A stretch of DNA of 64,000 nucleotides from G963667145 sp965228195 (GCA_965228195.1 OZ245797.1:372001-436000); one strand, 5' to 3'; positions 45,763 to 55,380 are shown, counted from the stretch's first letter. The notes: generated from the letters alone by a model not told the origin. A program made the numbers and translations.

Positions 45763-47063
45763 CGCTCTATCTCCTTAATCATCTCGCCTTTCAGCGTCCA
45801 GCCGGTCGCCTTGGTGATCTTCACCTGCACATAGCTACCGATCAAGCTTTTGTCACCGGGGAAGATAACCATCTTGAAATCTTCGGATTTGCCCGCTATC
45901 TCCTGCGCATCTTTCTTACTCACCTTCTCCACCAGCACATTTTTGACCTTCCCGATTTGCTCCTCATACTTCTGAGTGGTGATTTTGTTCTGCTCCTGGA
46001 TTATCTCTTGTAGCCGCTTCAACCGCTCTGGCTCGGGAACTTGTTCGGCAAAAGTAGCGGCTTTGGTTCCTTGGCGCGGCGAGTATTTGTAAAGAAAGGC
46101 GTAGTCGAAACGAATCTCTTTGAGCAAAGCGACCGTGTCCAGATATTGGCTATGTGTCTCGCCTGGAAAACCGACGATGATGTCGGTGGTGATAGCTATC
46201 TCAGGGATAGCCGCTCGCAGATCTTTGACCATCTGCAGGTATTGTCCGGCGGTGTATTTACGGTTCATCTTTCGCAAAATCTCGTCGTTGCCCGACTGCA
46301 AAGCCACATGCAGATGGGGACAAACCTTGGGCAGATCTCGCATCGTCTTGATCAGCTCTGCCGACATATCTTTGGGATGAGAGGTGACAAAGCGAATCCG
46401 ACGCACCCCTTGACTCTGGTGCACCTCCCGCAGTAGCCCAGCGAAGTTCAAACCCTCAAAAAGATAAGAGTTAACATTTTGTCCCAGCAAGGTTATCTCG
46501 GAAAACCCTTGTTGGACAGCGGCACGCACATCTGCCAAGATCTGAGAAACGGAGCGAGACCGCTCCCGCCCACGCAAGTAAGGGACGATGCAGTAAGAAC
46601 AGAAGTTGTCACAACCACGCATAACCGTCACGAAGGCGCTGACTCCCGACCCGCGAAAAGGGTAACAGAAGTCGTAAACCTCTTCAGAGTCGAAGTCGGC
46701 TCGCAGCAGTTTGCCACTCTCCCCCAACGATTGCACCACCTCGGGCAAGGTGCCGTATTGATCCACACCCACCACGAAATCGACGCCGTTATCAAAAAGC
46801 TCGCCTTGCATCCTTTGTGCCATACAACCGATAACGCCCACGAAAAATCTTTCTTTTTGCTTCTTGTAAGCCAGCACACTGGCAATTCTACCCAGCACCC
46901 TTTGCTCGGCGTGTTCTCGCACACTACAAGTGTTAAAAATCACCAACTCTGCCTGATCAAAATCTTGCACCTGCTTATGCCCCGCTTTTTGCAAGATCCC
47001 CACCACCAACTCACTATCGGCGATGTTCATCTGACATCCATAACTCTCTATCTTAAAATTCAT
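45759..47063 (-). CDS. miaB: tRNA-2-methylthio-N6-isopentenyladenosine synthase MiaB
   Basis: The 434-residue radical SAM methylthiotransferase has an N-terminal domain with SYGCQMNIADSE and CSVREHAEQRV, the radical SAM cluster CDNFCSYCIVPYLRGRERSR, and a C-terminal TRAM domain (NVLVEKVSKKDAQEIAGKS). It converts i6A37 to ms2i6A37. I chose the ATG at 47063 over a GTG at 47084. It is the first gene of the miaB-kdsB-mnmA-fumarase-yggS-yfhO operon. Confidence 0.95.
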   Translation of the reverse strand: MNFKIESYGCQMNIADSELVVGILQKAGHKQVQDFDQAELVIFNTCSVREHAEQRVLGRIASVLAYKKQKERFFVGVIGCMAQRMQGELFDNGVDFVVGVDQYGTLPEVVQSLGESGKLLRADFDSEEVYDFCYPFRGSGVSAFVTVMRGCDNFCSYCIVPYLRGRERSRSVSQILADVRAAVQQGFSEITLLGQNVNSYLFEGLNFAGLLREVHQSQGVRRIRFVTSHPKDMSAELIKTMRDLPKVCPHLHVALQSGNDEILRKMNRKYTAGQYLQMVKDLRAAIPEIAITTDIIVGFPGETHSQYLDTVALLKEIRFDYAFLYKYSPRQGTKAATFAEQVPEPERLKRLQEIIQEQNKITTQKYEEQIGKVKNVLVEKVSKKDAQEIAGKSEDFKMVIFPGDKSLIGSYVQVKITKATGWTLKGEMIKEIER

Positions 47064-47143
47064 CTTGTTTATTAGCTCTCCCACTTTTTTTTAACAATGA
47101 GCAAAAGAGGAGAAATTTGGTCAAGCGTGTTCAGAAACTTTAT

Positions 47144-47177
47144 AAAAAAAGGCTCCTCAAAAATATTGAAGAGCCTC
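47144..47177 (-). terminator. Intrinsic terminator of the triple-RidA gene
   Basis: On the minus strand GGCTCTTCA and TGAGGAGCC form a stem (one G-T pair), followed by TTTTTTTATA. It lies about 30 nt after the stop codon. Confidence 0.85.
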
Positions 47178-47206
47178 TTAAATAAGAAAAAGATTACTTG
47201 GCTGGA

Positions 47207-48442
47207 TTACTTTGCTGGTGGAGTTCCCTCACAATTAGAAACCACAGCATCAATCTGCACCAACGCTCCCATGGCAATATCTTTTACCGCAAACGCTGTT
47301 ACGGCAGGAAGCTCTCCCTTGAAGAAGTTTTTGTAGGCACTGCTTACAGCATCAAGGTCGGCAATGTTCTTTAGCTGAATGTTTAGCTTAACCGTGTCGT
47401 CTATATCGTGCTCAACACTCTCAACTATAGCTTTGATGTTTTGCAAGCATTGTTTGGCTTGCTCGCCTGCGCCACCTGCTACCAGCTTGCCGCTCTTGGC
47501 ATCCAGTGGTAACTGCCCTGAGATGTGGTTGTAGTGAGAGAAGGCAACCGTGTGTGAGTATGAGGTTTTAGGAGCCTTCTCTGTGTTGCTCGCCTCTATA
47601 ACCAAGAATTTGGTGTCTTCTGGTAACTGAGGTGGGGTGCCATCGCCGTGTGATACCGCCGCATCTATCTGCACCAAGGCGTTTTCGGGCAAGTTTGAGG
47701 CGTTAATAACGCTACAGGCAGGCATATAAGCAGAGAAGAACTTTGCATAAGCACTGTTTACGGCGTCAACATCGGCTAGGTTTTTTACAAAGATGGTGGT
47801 TTTAACGATGTCGTCCATCTTGTGATCGATACTCTCTAAGATAGCTTTGATGTTGCTAAGGCATTGCTCGGCTTGCTCTAAAGCCCCGCCTGAGACTATC
47901 TTTCCTGTTTTGGCATCAATTGGCAACTGAGCAGAGATGTTGTTGTAATGAGAAAAAGCTGCTGTTTGTGAAAACAGACCCTTGGGGGCGTTGTCGGTGT
48001 TGCGCGAAACCTTGATCAGATCGCAGGGATCTTGAGGAGTGGTTCCTTCTCCGTTAGAGATAAGGGCATCTATCTGCACCAAGGCACCCTCGACTGAAAA
48101 ATCCTCTACTGCCAAGACATTACGCGTAGGCAAGGCGTTTTTAAAAAACGGGGTATAAACCGCATCAACAGCATCAAGGTCGGCGATGTTTTTGAGAAAG
48201 ATGTTAACTTTAACCACATCGTCCATAACATGGCCAACACTTTTTACGATGCTTTCTATGTTGATAAGACACTGCTTGGCTTGTGCCTTCACATCGCCGG
48301 CTACCAGCTTGCCCGATTTTGGCTCTAGAGGTAGTTGGGCAGAAAAGTTGTTGTAATGAGAAAACGCAACGGTTTGGGTAGAAGCCGAGTTGAGCGGAGC
48401 GTTTTTTGTGTTTCTTGAATTTTTGATAATCTTACTACTCAT
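47207..48442 (-). CDS. Single-chain protein with three RidA (YjgF/YER057c/UK114) domains
   Basis: This 411-residue protein consists of three RidA domains (~1-132, 142-268, 279-405). Each has an AFSHYNxxSxQLPxxxKSGK start, a CLxNIxxIxxSxxHxxDDxVK helix and a final ALVQIDAxxS strand. RidA is normally a ~130-residue homotrimer that hydrolyses reactive enamine/imine intermediates made by PLP enzymes. Its conserved arginine (R105 in E. coli) appears only in domain 1 (R107). Domain 2 has Cys243 and domain 3 has Val381 at that position. The start at 48442 has AAAGGA upstream. It follows a PLP-enzyme gene, separated by a hairpin. A single-chain trimer with one full active site is my inference. Confidence 0.9.
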   Translation of the reverse strand: MSSKIIKNSRNTKNAPLNSASTQTVAFSHYNNFSAQLPLEPKSGKLVAGDVKAQAKQCLINIESIVKSVGHVMDDVVKVNIFLKNIADLDAVDAVYTPFFKNALPTRNVLAVEDFSVEGALVQIDALISNGEGTTPQDPCDLIKVSRNTDNAPKGLFSQTAAFSHYNNISAQLPIDAKTGKIVSGGALEQAEQCLSNIKAILESIDHKMDDIVKTTIFVKNLADVDAVNSAYAKFFSAYMPACSVINASNLPENALVQIDAAVSHGDGTPPQLPEDTKFLVIEASNTEKAPKTSYSHTVAFSHYNHISGQLPLDAKSGKLVAGGAGEQAKQCLQNIKAIVESVEHDIDDTVKLNIQLKNIADLDAVSSAYKNFFKGELPAVTAFAVKDIAMGALVQIDAVVSNCEGTPPAK

Positions 48443-48487
48443 ATTTGTTCCTTTTTTTGTAAGTTTTTGTTCTCTTGTAGTTAAATA

Positions 48488-48513
48488 AAAGGGTGACCCG
48501 AGAGCCACCCTTT
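48488..48513 (-). terminator. Hairpin between the PLP enzyme and triple-RidA genes
   Basis: On the minus strand AAAGGGTG and CACCCTTT form an 8-bp stem with a 10-nt loop, followed by TATTTAAC. The short T run suggests a leaky terminator that would lower but not abolish readthrough into the RidA gene. Confidence 0.6.
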
Positions 48514-48531
48514 ACCAGTTAAACTAAAAAA

Positions 48532-50010
48532 TTAGTCTTTCAAAAGTCCTACATCTTTGTTGAACTGTTTGATCTTCTCATCCCAGTATTCCATACAGTC
48601 AAATCTCTCATCCCAGTAGTTCTCATCAGACCATTGTTGGTTGATTTCCTCTACTGTTTTGCCTTGTTGTTCGATCCAGGTGAAATACTTGAGGTTGTGC
48701 ATTCTTTTTTGGTCAAGAAGAGTAAGCTCCATGGTGTATTCTGTGTTAAGTCCCATCAAAGATTTTTTGTAAGCAACAGCAGCGGCAACATTGTCGAATT
48801 TGCCCTTCATCTCAGCTTGCTCTTTCATACGAGATTGGTACATCTCCATAGAGTCTGTGGCAACCGTGAACACACAGTCGTTCTCGTTCATCTCGTAATA
48901 CTTAGCCATCTTGATACAACCCATCATGTTAGCGATACTAGAGATACCCAAAAGTTCCAACTTGCCGATAAGCTCTTTGCTTACGCCTTTGGCAGCAAGA
49001 AGTTTGTGTCCCTCTGGCTCGTTGAACAGACGCATAATCTCCATGTTGTCTTCGTCGTCGATACCGATAACCATCTCGGTGTTTCTAAGGTTATGGATCC
49101 AAGGAACATGCTTGTCACCGATACCTTCTATCTTGTGTCCACCAAAACCGTTCTCAAGCAATGTTGGACATTGAAGAGCCTCACCAGCAGCCAACTTAAC
49201 GGTTGGAGAGTGATACTTCTTGAGGTAATCACAGCAAGCAAGGGTTCCGGCAGAACCTTGAGTAAGGAACACACCTGCCAATTTTTGACCCTCTTTAGCG
49301 TTTTGGTCAAAAACTTCTTTCATAGCTCTACCGGTCACGTTGTAGTGCCACATAGAGTTACCGAAGTTCTCAAACTGGTTGAAGTTAAGAACAGAATCGC
49401 CTCTTTCGGCAACGATCTCTTTAGCCTTGTCGTAGATCTCTTTCACATTAGACTCACAACCAGGAGTTGCAAAAACTTCTGCTCCAATCTTACGAAGCCA
49501 GTCAAATCTCTCTTGGCTCATCTCTTCTGGAAGGATAGCAATAGAGCTATATCCTAGCAGGTAAGAGTCGTAAGCACCACCACGGCAATAGTTGCCAGTA
49601 GAAGGCCAGATAGCTTTTTGAGTAGTAGGATCAAAATCGCCAGAGGTCATCGCTTGGATAAGCGGACCGTAGGTAGCACCCACTTTGTGTGCGCCGGTTG
49701 GGAAATATTTTCCTACCAAGACAAAGAGTCTAGCATCTATACCAGAGATAGCTTTAGGGATTTCAATGTAGTTAACATTTCCAAAGCCTTTTCCTTCGTG
49801 TTGTGGGTCTGCGACCTCTTCGTTCTTCCAGGTGATACGGAACAAGTTGGCAGGATCAAGATCCCAGATAGACAAGTCTTTCAACTTATCTTTGATGCTT
49901 TGGGGAACTGTTTCAGGATTGATTTGTTGAGCCATAGTTGGCAAAATAACATTTTTTTTGCGACACTGCTCAACCGCGGTTTGGTAAACCTCTTGTTTGG
50001 TTTTAGCCAT
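48532..50010 (-). CDS. Fold-type II PLP-dependent enzyme (cysteine synthase / TrpB-like)
   Basis: The 492-residue protein has the PLP lysine in FPTGAHKVGATYG, the Gly-rich phosphate clamp LTQGSAGTLACCDYL and PSTGNYCRGGAYDSYLLG, where substrate side-groups bind in this fold. It matches conserved proteins annotated only as PLP-dependent beta-subunit-like. The N-terminal ~100 and C-terminal ~90 residues extend beyond the core fold. The reaction is unknown; elimination or replacement at the beta carbon is typical, and that makes the aminoacrylate-type intermediates removed by RidA. Confidence 0.78.
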   Translation of the reverse strand: MAKTKQEVYQTAVEQCRKKNVILPTMAQQINPETVPQSIKDKLKDLSIWDLDPANLFRITWKNEEVADPQHEGKGFGNVNYIEIPKAISGIDARLFVLVGKYFPTGAHKVGATYGPLIQAMTSGDFDPTTQKAIWPSTGNYCRGGAYDSYLLGYSSIAILPEEMSQERFDWLRKIGAEVFATPGCESNVKEIYDKAKEIVAERGDSVLNFNQFENFGNSMWHYNVTGRAMKEVFDQNAKEGQKLAGVFLTQGSAGTLACCDYLKKYHSPTVKLAAGEALQCPTLLENGFGGHKIEGIGDKHVPWIHNLRNTEMVIGIDDEDNMEIMRLFNEPEGHKLLAAKGVSKELIGKLELLGISSIANMMGCIKMAKYYEMNENDCVFTVATDSMEMYQSRMKEQAEMKGKFDNVAAAVAYKKSLMGLNTEYTMELTLLDQKRMHNLKYFTWIEQQGKTVEEINQQWSDENYWDERFDCMEYWDEKIKQFNKDVGLLKD

Positions 50011-50063
50011 TTTTAATCTCCTTAGATAATATATTTTTAAATTTTACAAACAAAAACAATTTG

Positions 50064-50930
50064 TCACAGCTTGATTTTTACCTTAATTTGCGAAACGACA
50101 ATTCCTGTCAACATAAAAACGCAACCGATTTGCTCTCTTAGAGTTATACCCTCTCCCAAAATAAGATAACCTCCCAAAGCGGCAAAAACTGTCTCCAAAC
50201 TCAAGATGATCGCCGCCGGTGTTGGCTCCACATATTTTTGCCCCACTATCTGCAAGGTATAAGCCACACCAACCGAAAGCACACCTCCATAAAAAATTGC
50301 CCAAAAGCAATCTTTGACACCGACAAAACTCACCGTCTCCCAAAGCAAAGCGAAAACAAAACTAAGCACTCCACAGACGGCGTATTGAACAAGGCTAAGC
50401 TCCAAGGCGTCAACTTTTGCCATGAAGATACCCACACTCACCACATGGAAGGTGAAGAAGATGGCACTCAAAAAAATCAAGAAATCACCGAAGTTTACTT
50501 GCCCCAGACAGTCGCTGACTGCCAAAAGGTAGAGACCCAAAAACGAAAGCAGACAACCAACCCACATCTCTACTCTTGCTTTTTTGCCCAAGAAGATGCT
50601 CAACATCGGCACCAAAACCACATAAAGCCCGGTGATGAAGCCGGCTTTTCCGGTGGTGGTGTATTGGATGCCGACCTGTTGCAAGGTGGCTCCTGCAAAA
50701 AGAAGCAGTCCGCTTATCGCCCCACAGCGGAGATTTTCGGTGCTAAAAAGAGCTCTCTTCTTGCCAAAAAAATGGTAAAAAACGCCCAAAACTGCCAAAC
50801 CCAAGAAAAAACGGAAACCATTGTAGTAGAGCGGTTGCAGATAGTCGGCGCCGATTTTTTGTGCCACGAAAGCCGTCCCCCAGATGAAGGCGGTAAGCAC
50901 AAGCAAGCCTTGCGAGAGTAAACTGTTCAT
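50064..50930 (-). CDS. EamA/DMT family transporter
   Basis: The 288-residue protein has ten hydrophobic segments arranged as two EamA repeats (LVLTAFIWGTAFVAQKIGA at the start, LETVFAALGGYLILGEGITLREQIGC in the second half). Family members export metabolites or take up nutrients across the inner membrane; the substrate is not evident. It follows rnhC after 21 nt and is the end of the long rplM operon. Confidence 0.85.
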   Translation of the reverse strand: MNSLLSQGLLVLTAFIWGTAFVAQKIGADYLQPLYYNGFRFFLGLAVLGVFYHFFGKKRALFSTENLRCGAISGLLLFAGATLQQVGIQYTTTGKAGFITGLYVVLVPMLSIFLGKKARVEMWVGCLLSFLGLYLLAVSDCLGQVNFGDFLIFLSAIFFTFHVVSVGIFMAKVDALELSLVQYAVCGVLSFVFALLWETVSFVGVKDCFWAIFYGGVLSVGVAYTLQIVGQKYVEPTPAAIILSLETVFAALGGYLILGEGITLREQIGCVFMLTGIVVSQIKVKIKL

Positions 50931-50951
50931 GCTTTTAGATTACATTGCCCA

Positions 50952-51866
50952 CTAAGGCAAAACCTCGTCGTAAGTCTTGAAGTGAGTCTTGCAGACAAAA
51001 GGCAGCTTGGCTACAGAAAACTTGGCAATAAACCTCTGGGCATCTTTTTTGACCAAGCTAGAGGCTCCTTTGTGAAGGTGAAAACCGCACTTTCTGGACA
51101 AACTGTCTATCTGACGCAAAAACTCAGCCCGAGCCAAGATGGAGGCGGCTGCCACCGCCGGATCGTCTTCCGCTTTTTCCCTGAAGATGCACGGAATTTG
51201 TTTAAACTCTTGCGGCGAGTAGTCTGCCAAGGTGGCTTGGCTGGCAAACTTATCGATAACCACGCCTTCAAACTCGGTTATCCCTTTTAGTTGCAACACC
51301 GCTTTGGTGTGAAGCCAAACCATCATCTGGTTGAGCTTCTGCCCCTTGGCGCGAAACTCGGCGTAAGCTTTGTTATAATTTTTGGGAGAGAGAGCCAAAA
51401 CTTTGCAGTTGTCGGGGAACTCCCGATAGAGTGCCGAGGCGATGCCCACGATCTTCCGATCGTCCAGCTTCTTACAGTCGTCCACCCCTAACTCTTGCAG
51501 GCGAGCCAGATCTTGCTTGCTTGCCACGAAACCTGCCACTACCAAGGGCCCAAAGAAGTCGCCTTTGCCCGACTCGTCGGTGCCAGCCCAACGCTGCCAG
51601 CTGTGCTTTTTCGCCAGCTTCTGCGACTGCTCTAATCCACAGATTTTTTGCAACTTGGCAGCCAAGGCGGTGTCTTTCTTTCCACCCAAGACAAAGCTAA
51701 CTCCTTTCTTGGCTGAAAAATAGACATTGAGACTACTCTTTTGCGCTCCCGAACTAAAGTATAAAGCTACCCCGTAAGGGATAGCTTTTTTGCGCAAGAA
51801 ATTGATCTCGGGCAGCTTCTCTACTTTGGCTAGTAGTTGCTGCAAAGCTTGATGCAAAGAGTCCAT
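50952..51866 (-). CDS. rnhC: Ribonuclease HIII
   Basis: The 304-residue protein has the N-terminal TBP-like substrate-binding domain (~1-90) that separates HIII from HII. The catalytic core begins GTDESGKGDFFGPLVVAGF (acidic D97 and E98). A third acidic site follows in VVIDKFAS, and DDPAVAAASILARAEFL completes it. It cuts RNA in RNA-DNA hybrids. It starts 3 nt after the ctpA stop. Confidence 0.93.
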   Translation of the reverse strand: MDSLHQALQQLLAKVEKLPEINFLRKKAIPYGVALYFSSGAQKSSLNVYFSAKKGVSFVLGGKKDTALAAKLQKICGLEQSQKLAKKHSWQRWAGTDESGKGDFFGPLVVAGFVASKQDLARLQELGVDDCKKLDDRKIVGIASALYREFPDNCKVLALSPKNYNKAYAEFRAKGQKLNQMMVWLHTKAVLQLKGITEFEGVVIDKFASQATLADYSPQEFKQIPCIFREKAEDDPAVAAASILARAEFLRQIDSLSRKCGFHLHKGASSLVKKDAQRFIAKFSVAKLPFVCKTHFKTYDEVLP

Positions 51867-51869
51867 AAG

Positions 51870-53444
51870 CTAATCTTTTTTATGCTTTTTTAGATAGCTC
51901 TTGCCGTTTTTGAAAACTTCAGCCGTGTTTTGCGCTCCTTGCAAAACTTCCAAGGCGGCTCTCACATCCAGATCGATACTCAAAAGTCTTTCTTGAGCGA
52001 TGTTGGGGGTAAACTTCCTTCTGAGAATATTCGACTCCAACCTCACCTTGATCTTGTTGTAAATGGAATCAACACTGCTTTTGGCCATCTCTATCTTTTG
52101 TGCTTCTTTGGCATAATTAACAAAGTCAACGATGGTGCGGGAGTCAGCCTCAAAATCTTCGCCGATATCTTCTTTATTCTCTTTAAAATATTTTATGGAG
52201 TAGTCAAAATAGGAGTTGTTGATGATGAAATCTTTTTCCAACTGACTAAAACTCTCCGCTTCGATTTCGATATCGGGAGTGATGCCACCACCACCATAAA
52301 CCACTCGCCCGCCTAAAGTTTTGAAAACTTTGTCTTTGTTTTTCTCTTTATACTCATCCATCTTCGCTTCCAAAAGCTCTTTGCTGAGGGTGTCGCTATG
52401 ATTTTTGATGATAGAGTCGTTGAAAGAGTTGTGCACGCAGCGCCCAGACGGGACATAGTATTTGGCGATAGTCATCTTGATGCCTTCGGCGTTGGGCAAG
52501 GTGTAGGTTTGTTGCACCGAACCTTTGCCATAAGATTGGCTACCGATAATCAAAGCTTTGTCGTAATCTTGCAACACTCCCGCAAAAATCTCCGAGGCGC
52601 TAGCAGAGCCGCCATTTATCAAGACGACCAGCGGCACATCGCTGATGGAGGCTGGATAGTTGGAGTAGTAGTTTTTGGTGAAACTGCTGTTTTTGCCTTT
52701 GGTGGTCAACAGAAGCTTGCTTTTCTCCACAAACTCGTCCAAGATGGTCAAAGCCTCTTGCAGTAGTCCACCGGGGTTGTTACGCAGATCGATTATGTAT
52801 TTGGTAGCTCCCTGATCACTCAGCTGGTTCAAGGCTCCGATAAAATCGTCGGTGGTGTTGCCGTTGAACTGGCGAAGCTTCACATAGCCAACATCTTCGG
52901 AAAGAAGCATCTGGTAAGGAACGCTAGAGACATTTATCACCGCTCTTTTCAGGTTAAAAGTCTTAGTCTGGTCGAACCTTTTGACGGTGACTCTCACCTT
53001 GGTGCCAGGCTTGCCTTTGAGGAGCTTTATCAGCTTGTTAATATCCAAACCGACCACATCATCTCCATCTACGGCGACGATCTTATCTCCCGACATCATC
53101 CCCGCCTTGAGCGCCGGAGAGTCTTCGATAGGCTCCACCACTGTCACATATTTGCCCATCGTGGAGATGACGATACCCAAGCCGCCGAAGTGTCCACTGG
53201 TTTGCTCGAAGAAGCTCTTAAACTCCTTTTCGGTGTAAAAAGAGGTGTGCGGATCTAACTCTTTTATCATCCCTTTGATGGCGTTGTTGACCAAAACTTC
53301 GGTCGAAACATCACCATCGTAATTTTGCCTGATCAACTTGAGAACCTGCATCAAAGATTGAACATCTCTGAAGTTATCACTCTCGGTGGCAAGCACCATA
53401 AAAGGGGTTGACAACAACCAAACAAATATAAAAAACTTTCTCAA
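51870..53444 (-). CDS. ctpA: S41 family C-terminal processing protease
   Basis: The 524-residue protein has a signal peptide, a PDZ domain (~85-165, GLGIVISTMGKYVTVVEPIEDSPALKAG is partly recognisable), and the S41 catalytic core with nucleophile Ser in GGSASASEIFAGVL and Lys in IGSQSYGKGSVQQTYTLP. It cleaves periplasmic proteins. The C-terminal region beyond ~380 is helical and extends the usual core. It follows tmk after 32 nt. Confidence 0.93.
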   Translation of the reverse strand: MRKFFIFVWLLSTPFMVLATESDNFRDVQSLMQVLKLIRQNYDGDVSTEVLVNNAIKGMIKELDPHTSFYTEKEFKSFFEQTSGHFGGLGIVISTMGKYVTVVEPIEDSPALKAGMMSGDKIVAVDGDDVVGLDINKLIKLLKGKPGTKVRVTVKRFDQTKTFNLKRAVINVSSVPYQMLLSEDVGYVKLRQFNGNTTDDFIGALNQLSDQGATKYIIDLRNNPGGLLQEALTILDEFVEKSKLLLTTKGKNSSFTKNYYSNYPASISDVPLVVLINGGSASASEIFAGVLQDYDKALIIGSQSYGKGSVQQTYTLPNAEGIKMTIAKYYVPSGRCVHNSFNDSIIKNHSDTLSKELLEAKMDEYKEKNKDKVFKTLGGRVVYGGGGITPDIEIEAESFSQLEKDFIINNSYFDYSIKYFKENKEDIGEDFEADSRTIVDFVNYAKEAQKIEMAKSSVDSIYNKIKVRLESNILRRKFTPNIAQERLLSIDLDVRAALEVLQGAQNTAEVFKNGKSYLKKHKKD

Positions 53445-53476
53445 TCTTCCTCCTATTTCAAAAATAAGAAAATTAT

Positions 53477-54076
53477 TTACTCTTCTAAAAAACTTAAAAC
53501 TTTTGCGTGGACCTCGTCTATCGACAAATGTCCGTCGATCACCACCACGCGCTCTGGGTAAAGCTTAGCCAACTTGTCAAACCCATCGATGAGTTTGGCG
53601 TGATGCTCCAAGCCAGCCTCTTCAAACTTGTCTTTTTCTTGGCTGTTCAACCTTCTTTGCGACTCTGCCAAGCTGACCCGCAGATAAAAAGTGATATCGG
53701 GCAAAACCCCATCGGTGGTAAACCTGTTGACCCAGTTTATATCTTCGCTCGCCAAATCTCCAGCCAGCCCTTGGTAAACCAAAGACGAATCGCAAAACCT
53801 GTCGCAAACCACCTGAAAACCTTCTTGCAGTTTCGGGGCTATGTATTTGCTACAATGTTCGCTCCTGACGGCACTAAACAACAAGAAAGCGCTCTTGTCG
53901 GAAAGCTCTATTTTCCTATCGTGAAGCAAAATATCTCTGATGCTTTCGGCAAAATAGAAACCACCCGGCTCTCTGGTCAAAAAGCTTTTCTTACCAGAGT
54001 TTAAAAAATATTTATGCAAAAGAGAAGCTTGCGTGCTTTTACCACAAGCTTCTACCCCTTCAAAAGTTATAAACAT
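53477..54076 (-). CDS. tmk: dTMP kinase
   Basis: The 199-residue protein has the P-loop FEGVEACGKST, the DRx motif CDRFCDSSLVYQGLA and LREPGG-like TREPGGFYFAESIRD. It phosphorylates dTMP to dTDP for DNA synthesis. The LID region differs from E. coli-type enzymes. It follows frr after 10 nt in the rplM operon. Confidence 0.94.
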   Translation of the reverse strand: MFITFEGVEACGKSTQASLLHKYFLNSGKKSFLTREPGGFYFAESIRDILLHDRKIELSDKSAFLLFSAVRSEHCSKYIAPKLQEGFQVVCDRFCDSSLVYQGLAGDLASEDINWVNRFTTDGVLPDITFYLRVSLAESQRRLNSQEKDKFEEAGLEHHAKLIDGFDKLAKLYPERVVVIDGHLSIDEVHAKVLSFLEE

Positions 54077-54086
54077 AAAAAACGGA

Positions 54087-54644
54087 TTAAACCGTCAAAA
54101 TATCTTTTTCTTTGTTTTTGACTGCCACATCGACCTTCTCCACCCAACCATCGGTCAAAGTTTGCACACTCTTGAGCAAGCTTTTTTGATCGTCTTCGGA
54201 AATATCTCCCGCTTTCTCCAACTTCTTGGCTTGCTCGTTGGCGTCTCTTCTGATGTTGCGCAAAGTCACCTTGCAACTCTCGCCTCTTTTTTTCACATCT
54301 TTGACGATCTCCATCCTCTTGTCTTGGGTAAGCGGAGGAAAAGGCAGTCTGATGATAACACCATCGTTTTCGGGAGTAACGCCCAGATTGGAAGAGAGGA
54401 CCGCTTTCTCGATCTCTTTGAGAGTCGATTTGTCCCACGGTTGCAAAACGATCATCCTTGCCTCAGGCACGGAGATTTTACACATCTGCTTCAACGGCGT
54501 CTGTTGACCGTAATAGTCGACCATCACTTTGTCCAGCACACCCGCATTAGCCTTGCCTGCCACTATCTTGCTGTAGTCACCAAGCAAGCTATCGAAAGCT
54601 TGACTCATCTTCTTGGTAGCGTTATCTATCGTCTGTTTTGTCAT
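54087..54644 (-). CDS. frr: Ribosome recycling factor
   Basis: The 185-residue protein matches the full RRF length and pattern: DSLLGDYSKIVAGKANAGVLDKV, PEARMIVLQPWDKSTLKEIEKAV, DGVIIRLPFPPLTQDKR and RNIRRDANEQAKKLEKAG. It splits ribosomes after termination together with EF-G. It lies 10 nt after pyrH. Confidence 0.97.
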   Translation of the reverse strand: MTKQTIDNATKKMSQAFDSLLGDYSKIVAGKANAGVLDKVMVDYYGQQTPLKQMCKISVPEARMIVLQPWDKSTLKEIEKAVLSSNLGVTPENDGVIIRLPFPPLTQDKRMEIVKDVKKRGESCKVTLRNIRRDANEQAKKLEKAGDISEDDQKSLLKSVQTLTDGWVEKVDVAVKNKEKDILTV

Positions 54645-54654
54645 AATTTATTCC

Positions 54655-55353
54655 TCAGTCTGTAACCACCGTGCCTACGCTTCGCTCCAAAATCACCTTC
54701 TTCAGATTTCCTTCTTTGCTCACATCGAACACGACAATCTTTTTTTGGTTCTCTTTGGCTAAAGCAAAAGCGGTGCCGTCCATGATGCGCAGATTTTCTT
54801 GCAAAGCTTTCGCGTAGGTCAAAGTTTTGTAAAGTTTGGCATCGGCAAAATCTCGGGGGTCTTTGTCGTAAACACCTTCCACATTGGTGCCTTTCACCAA
54901 CACACTACACTCGGTTTCGATAGCACGCAAAACGCCTGCGGTGTCGGTGGTGAAGTAAGGGTTGCCCACTCCCCCAGCGAAAAAGCAGATGTTGCCTTTC
55001 TCCAGAGCCAACTTCGCCAAAGATGGGTTGTAAGACTCGCAAACATAAGGCATCTGAATTATCGAGAAAACGCGGGATTTGTAACCTTTGTTCCTGATCA
55101 CTCCGCTGAGCATCAAGGCGTTTTGAATAGTTGCCAGCATCCCGATGTTGTCGCCGGTGGGCTGATCTATGCCCACACCTTTTGAACCTATGCCCCGGAA
55201 GAGGTTGCCTCCACCGATAACGATAGCGAGTTCTACTCCCGCCTGGTGAATTTCGATTATTTCGTCTGTGATCCGATTTAAAACCTTCTCATCAAACCCT
55301 TTGCCGGAAGATCCGGCTAAAAACTCTCCACTGAGCTTGAGTAAAACTCGCAT
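54655..55353 (-). CDS. pyrH: UMP kinase
   Basis: The 232-residue amino-acid-kinase family protein has LKLSGEFLAGSSGKGFD, IVIGGGNLFRG, DNIGMLATIQNALML and FFAGGVGNPYFTTDTAG. It phosphorylates UMP. Its place between tsf and frr is the usual one in bacteria. Confidence 0.97.
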   Translation of the reverse strand: MRVLLKLSGEFLAGSSGKGFDEKVLNRITDEIIEIHQAGVELAIVIGGGNLFRGIGSKGVGIDQPTGDNIGMLATIQNALMLSGVIRNKGYKSRVFSIIQMPYVCESYNPSLAKLALEKGNICFFAGGVGNPYFTTDTAGVLRAIETECSVLVKGTNVEGVYDKDPRDFADAKLYKTLTYAKALQENLRIMDGTAFALAKENQKKIVVFDVSKEGNLKKVILERSVGTVVTD

Positions 55354-55380
55354 AACAAAATCCTTTGAATTTACTGTTTT

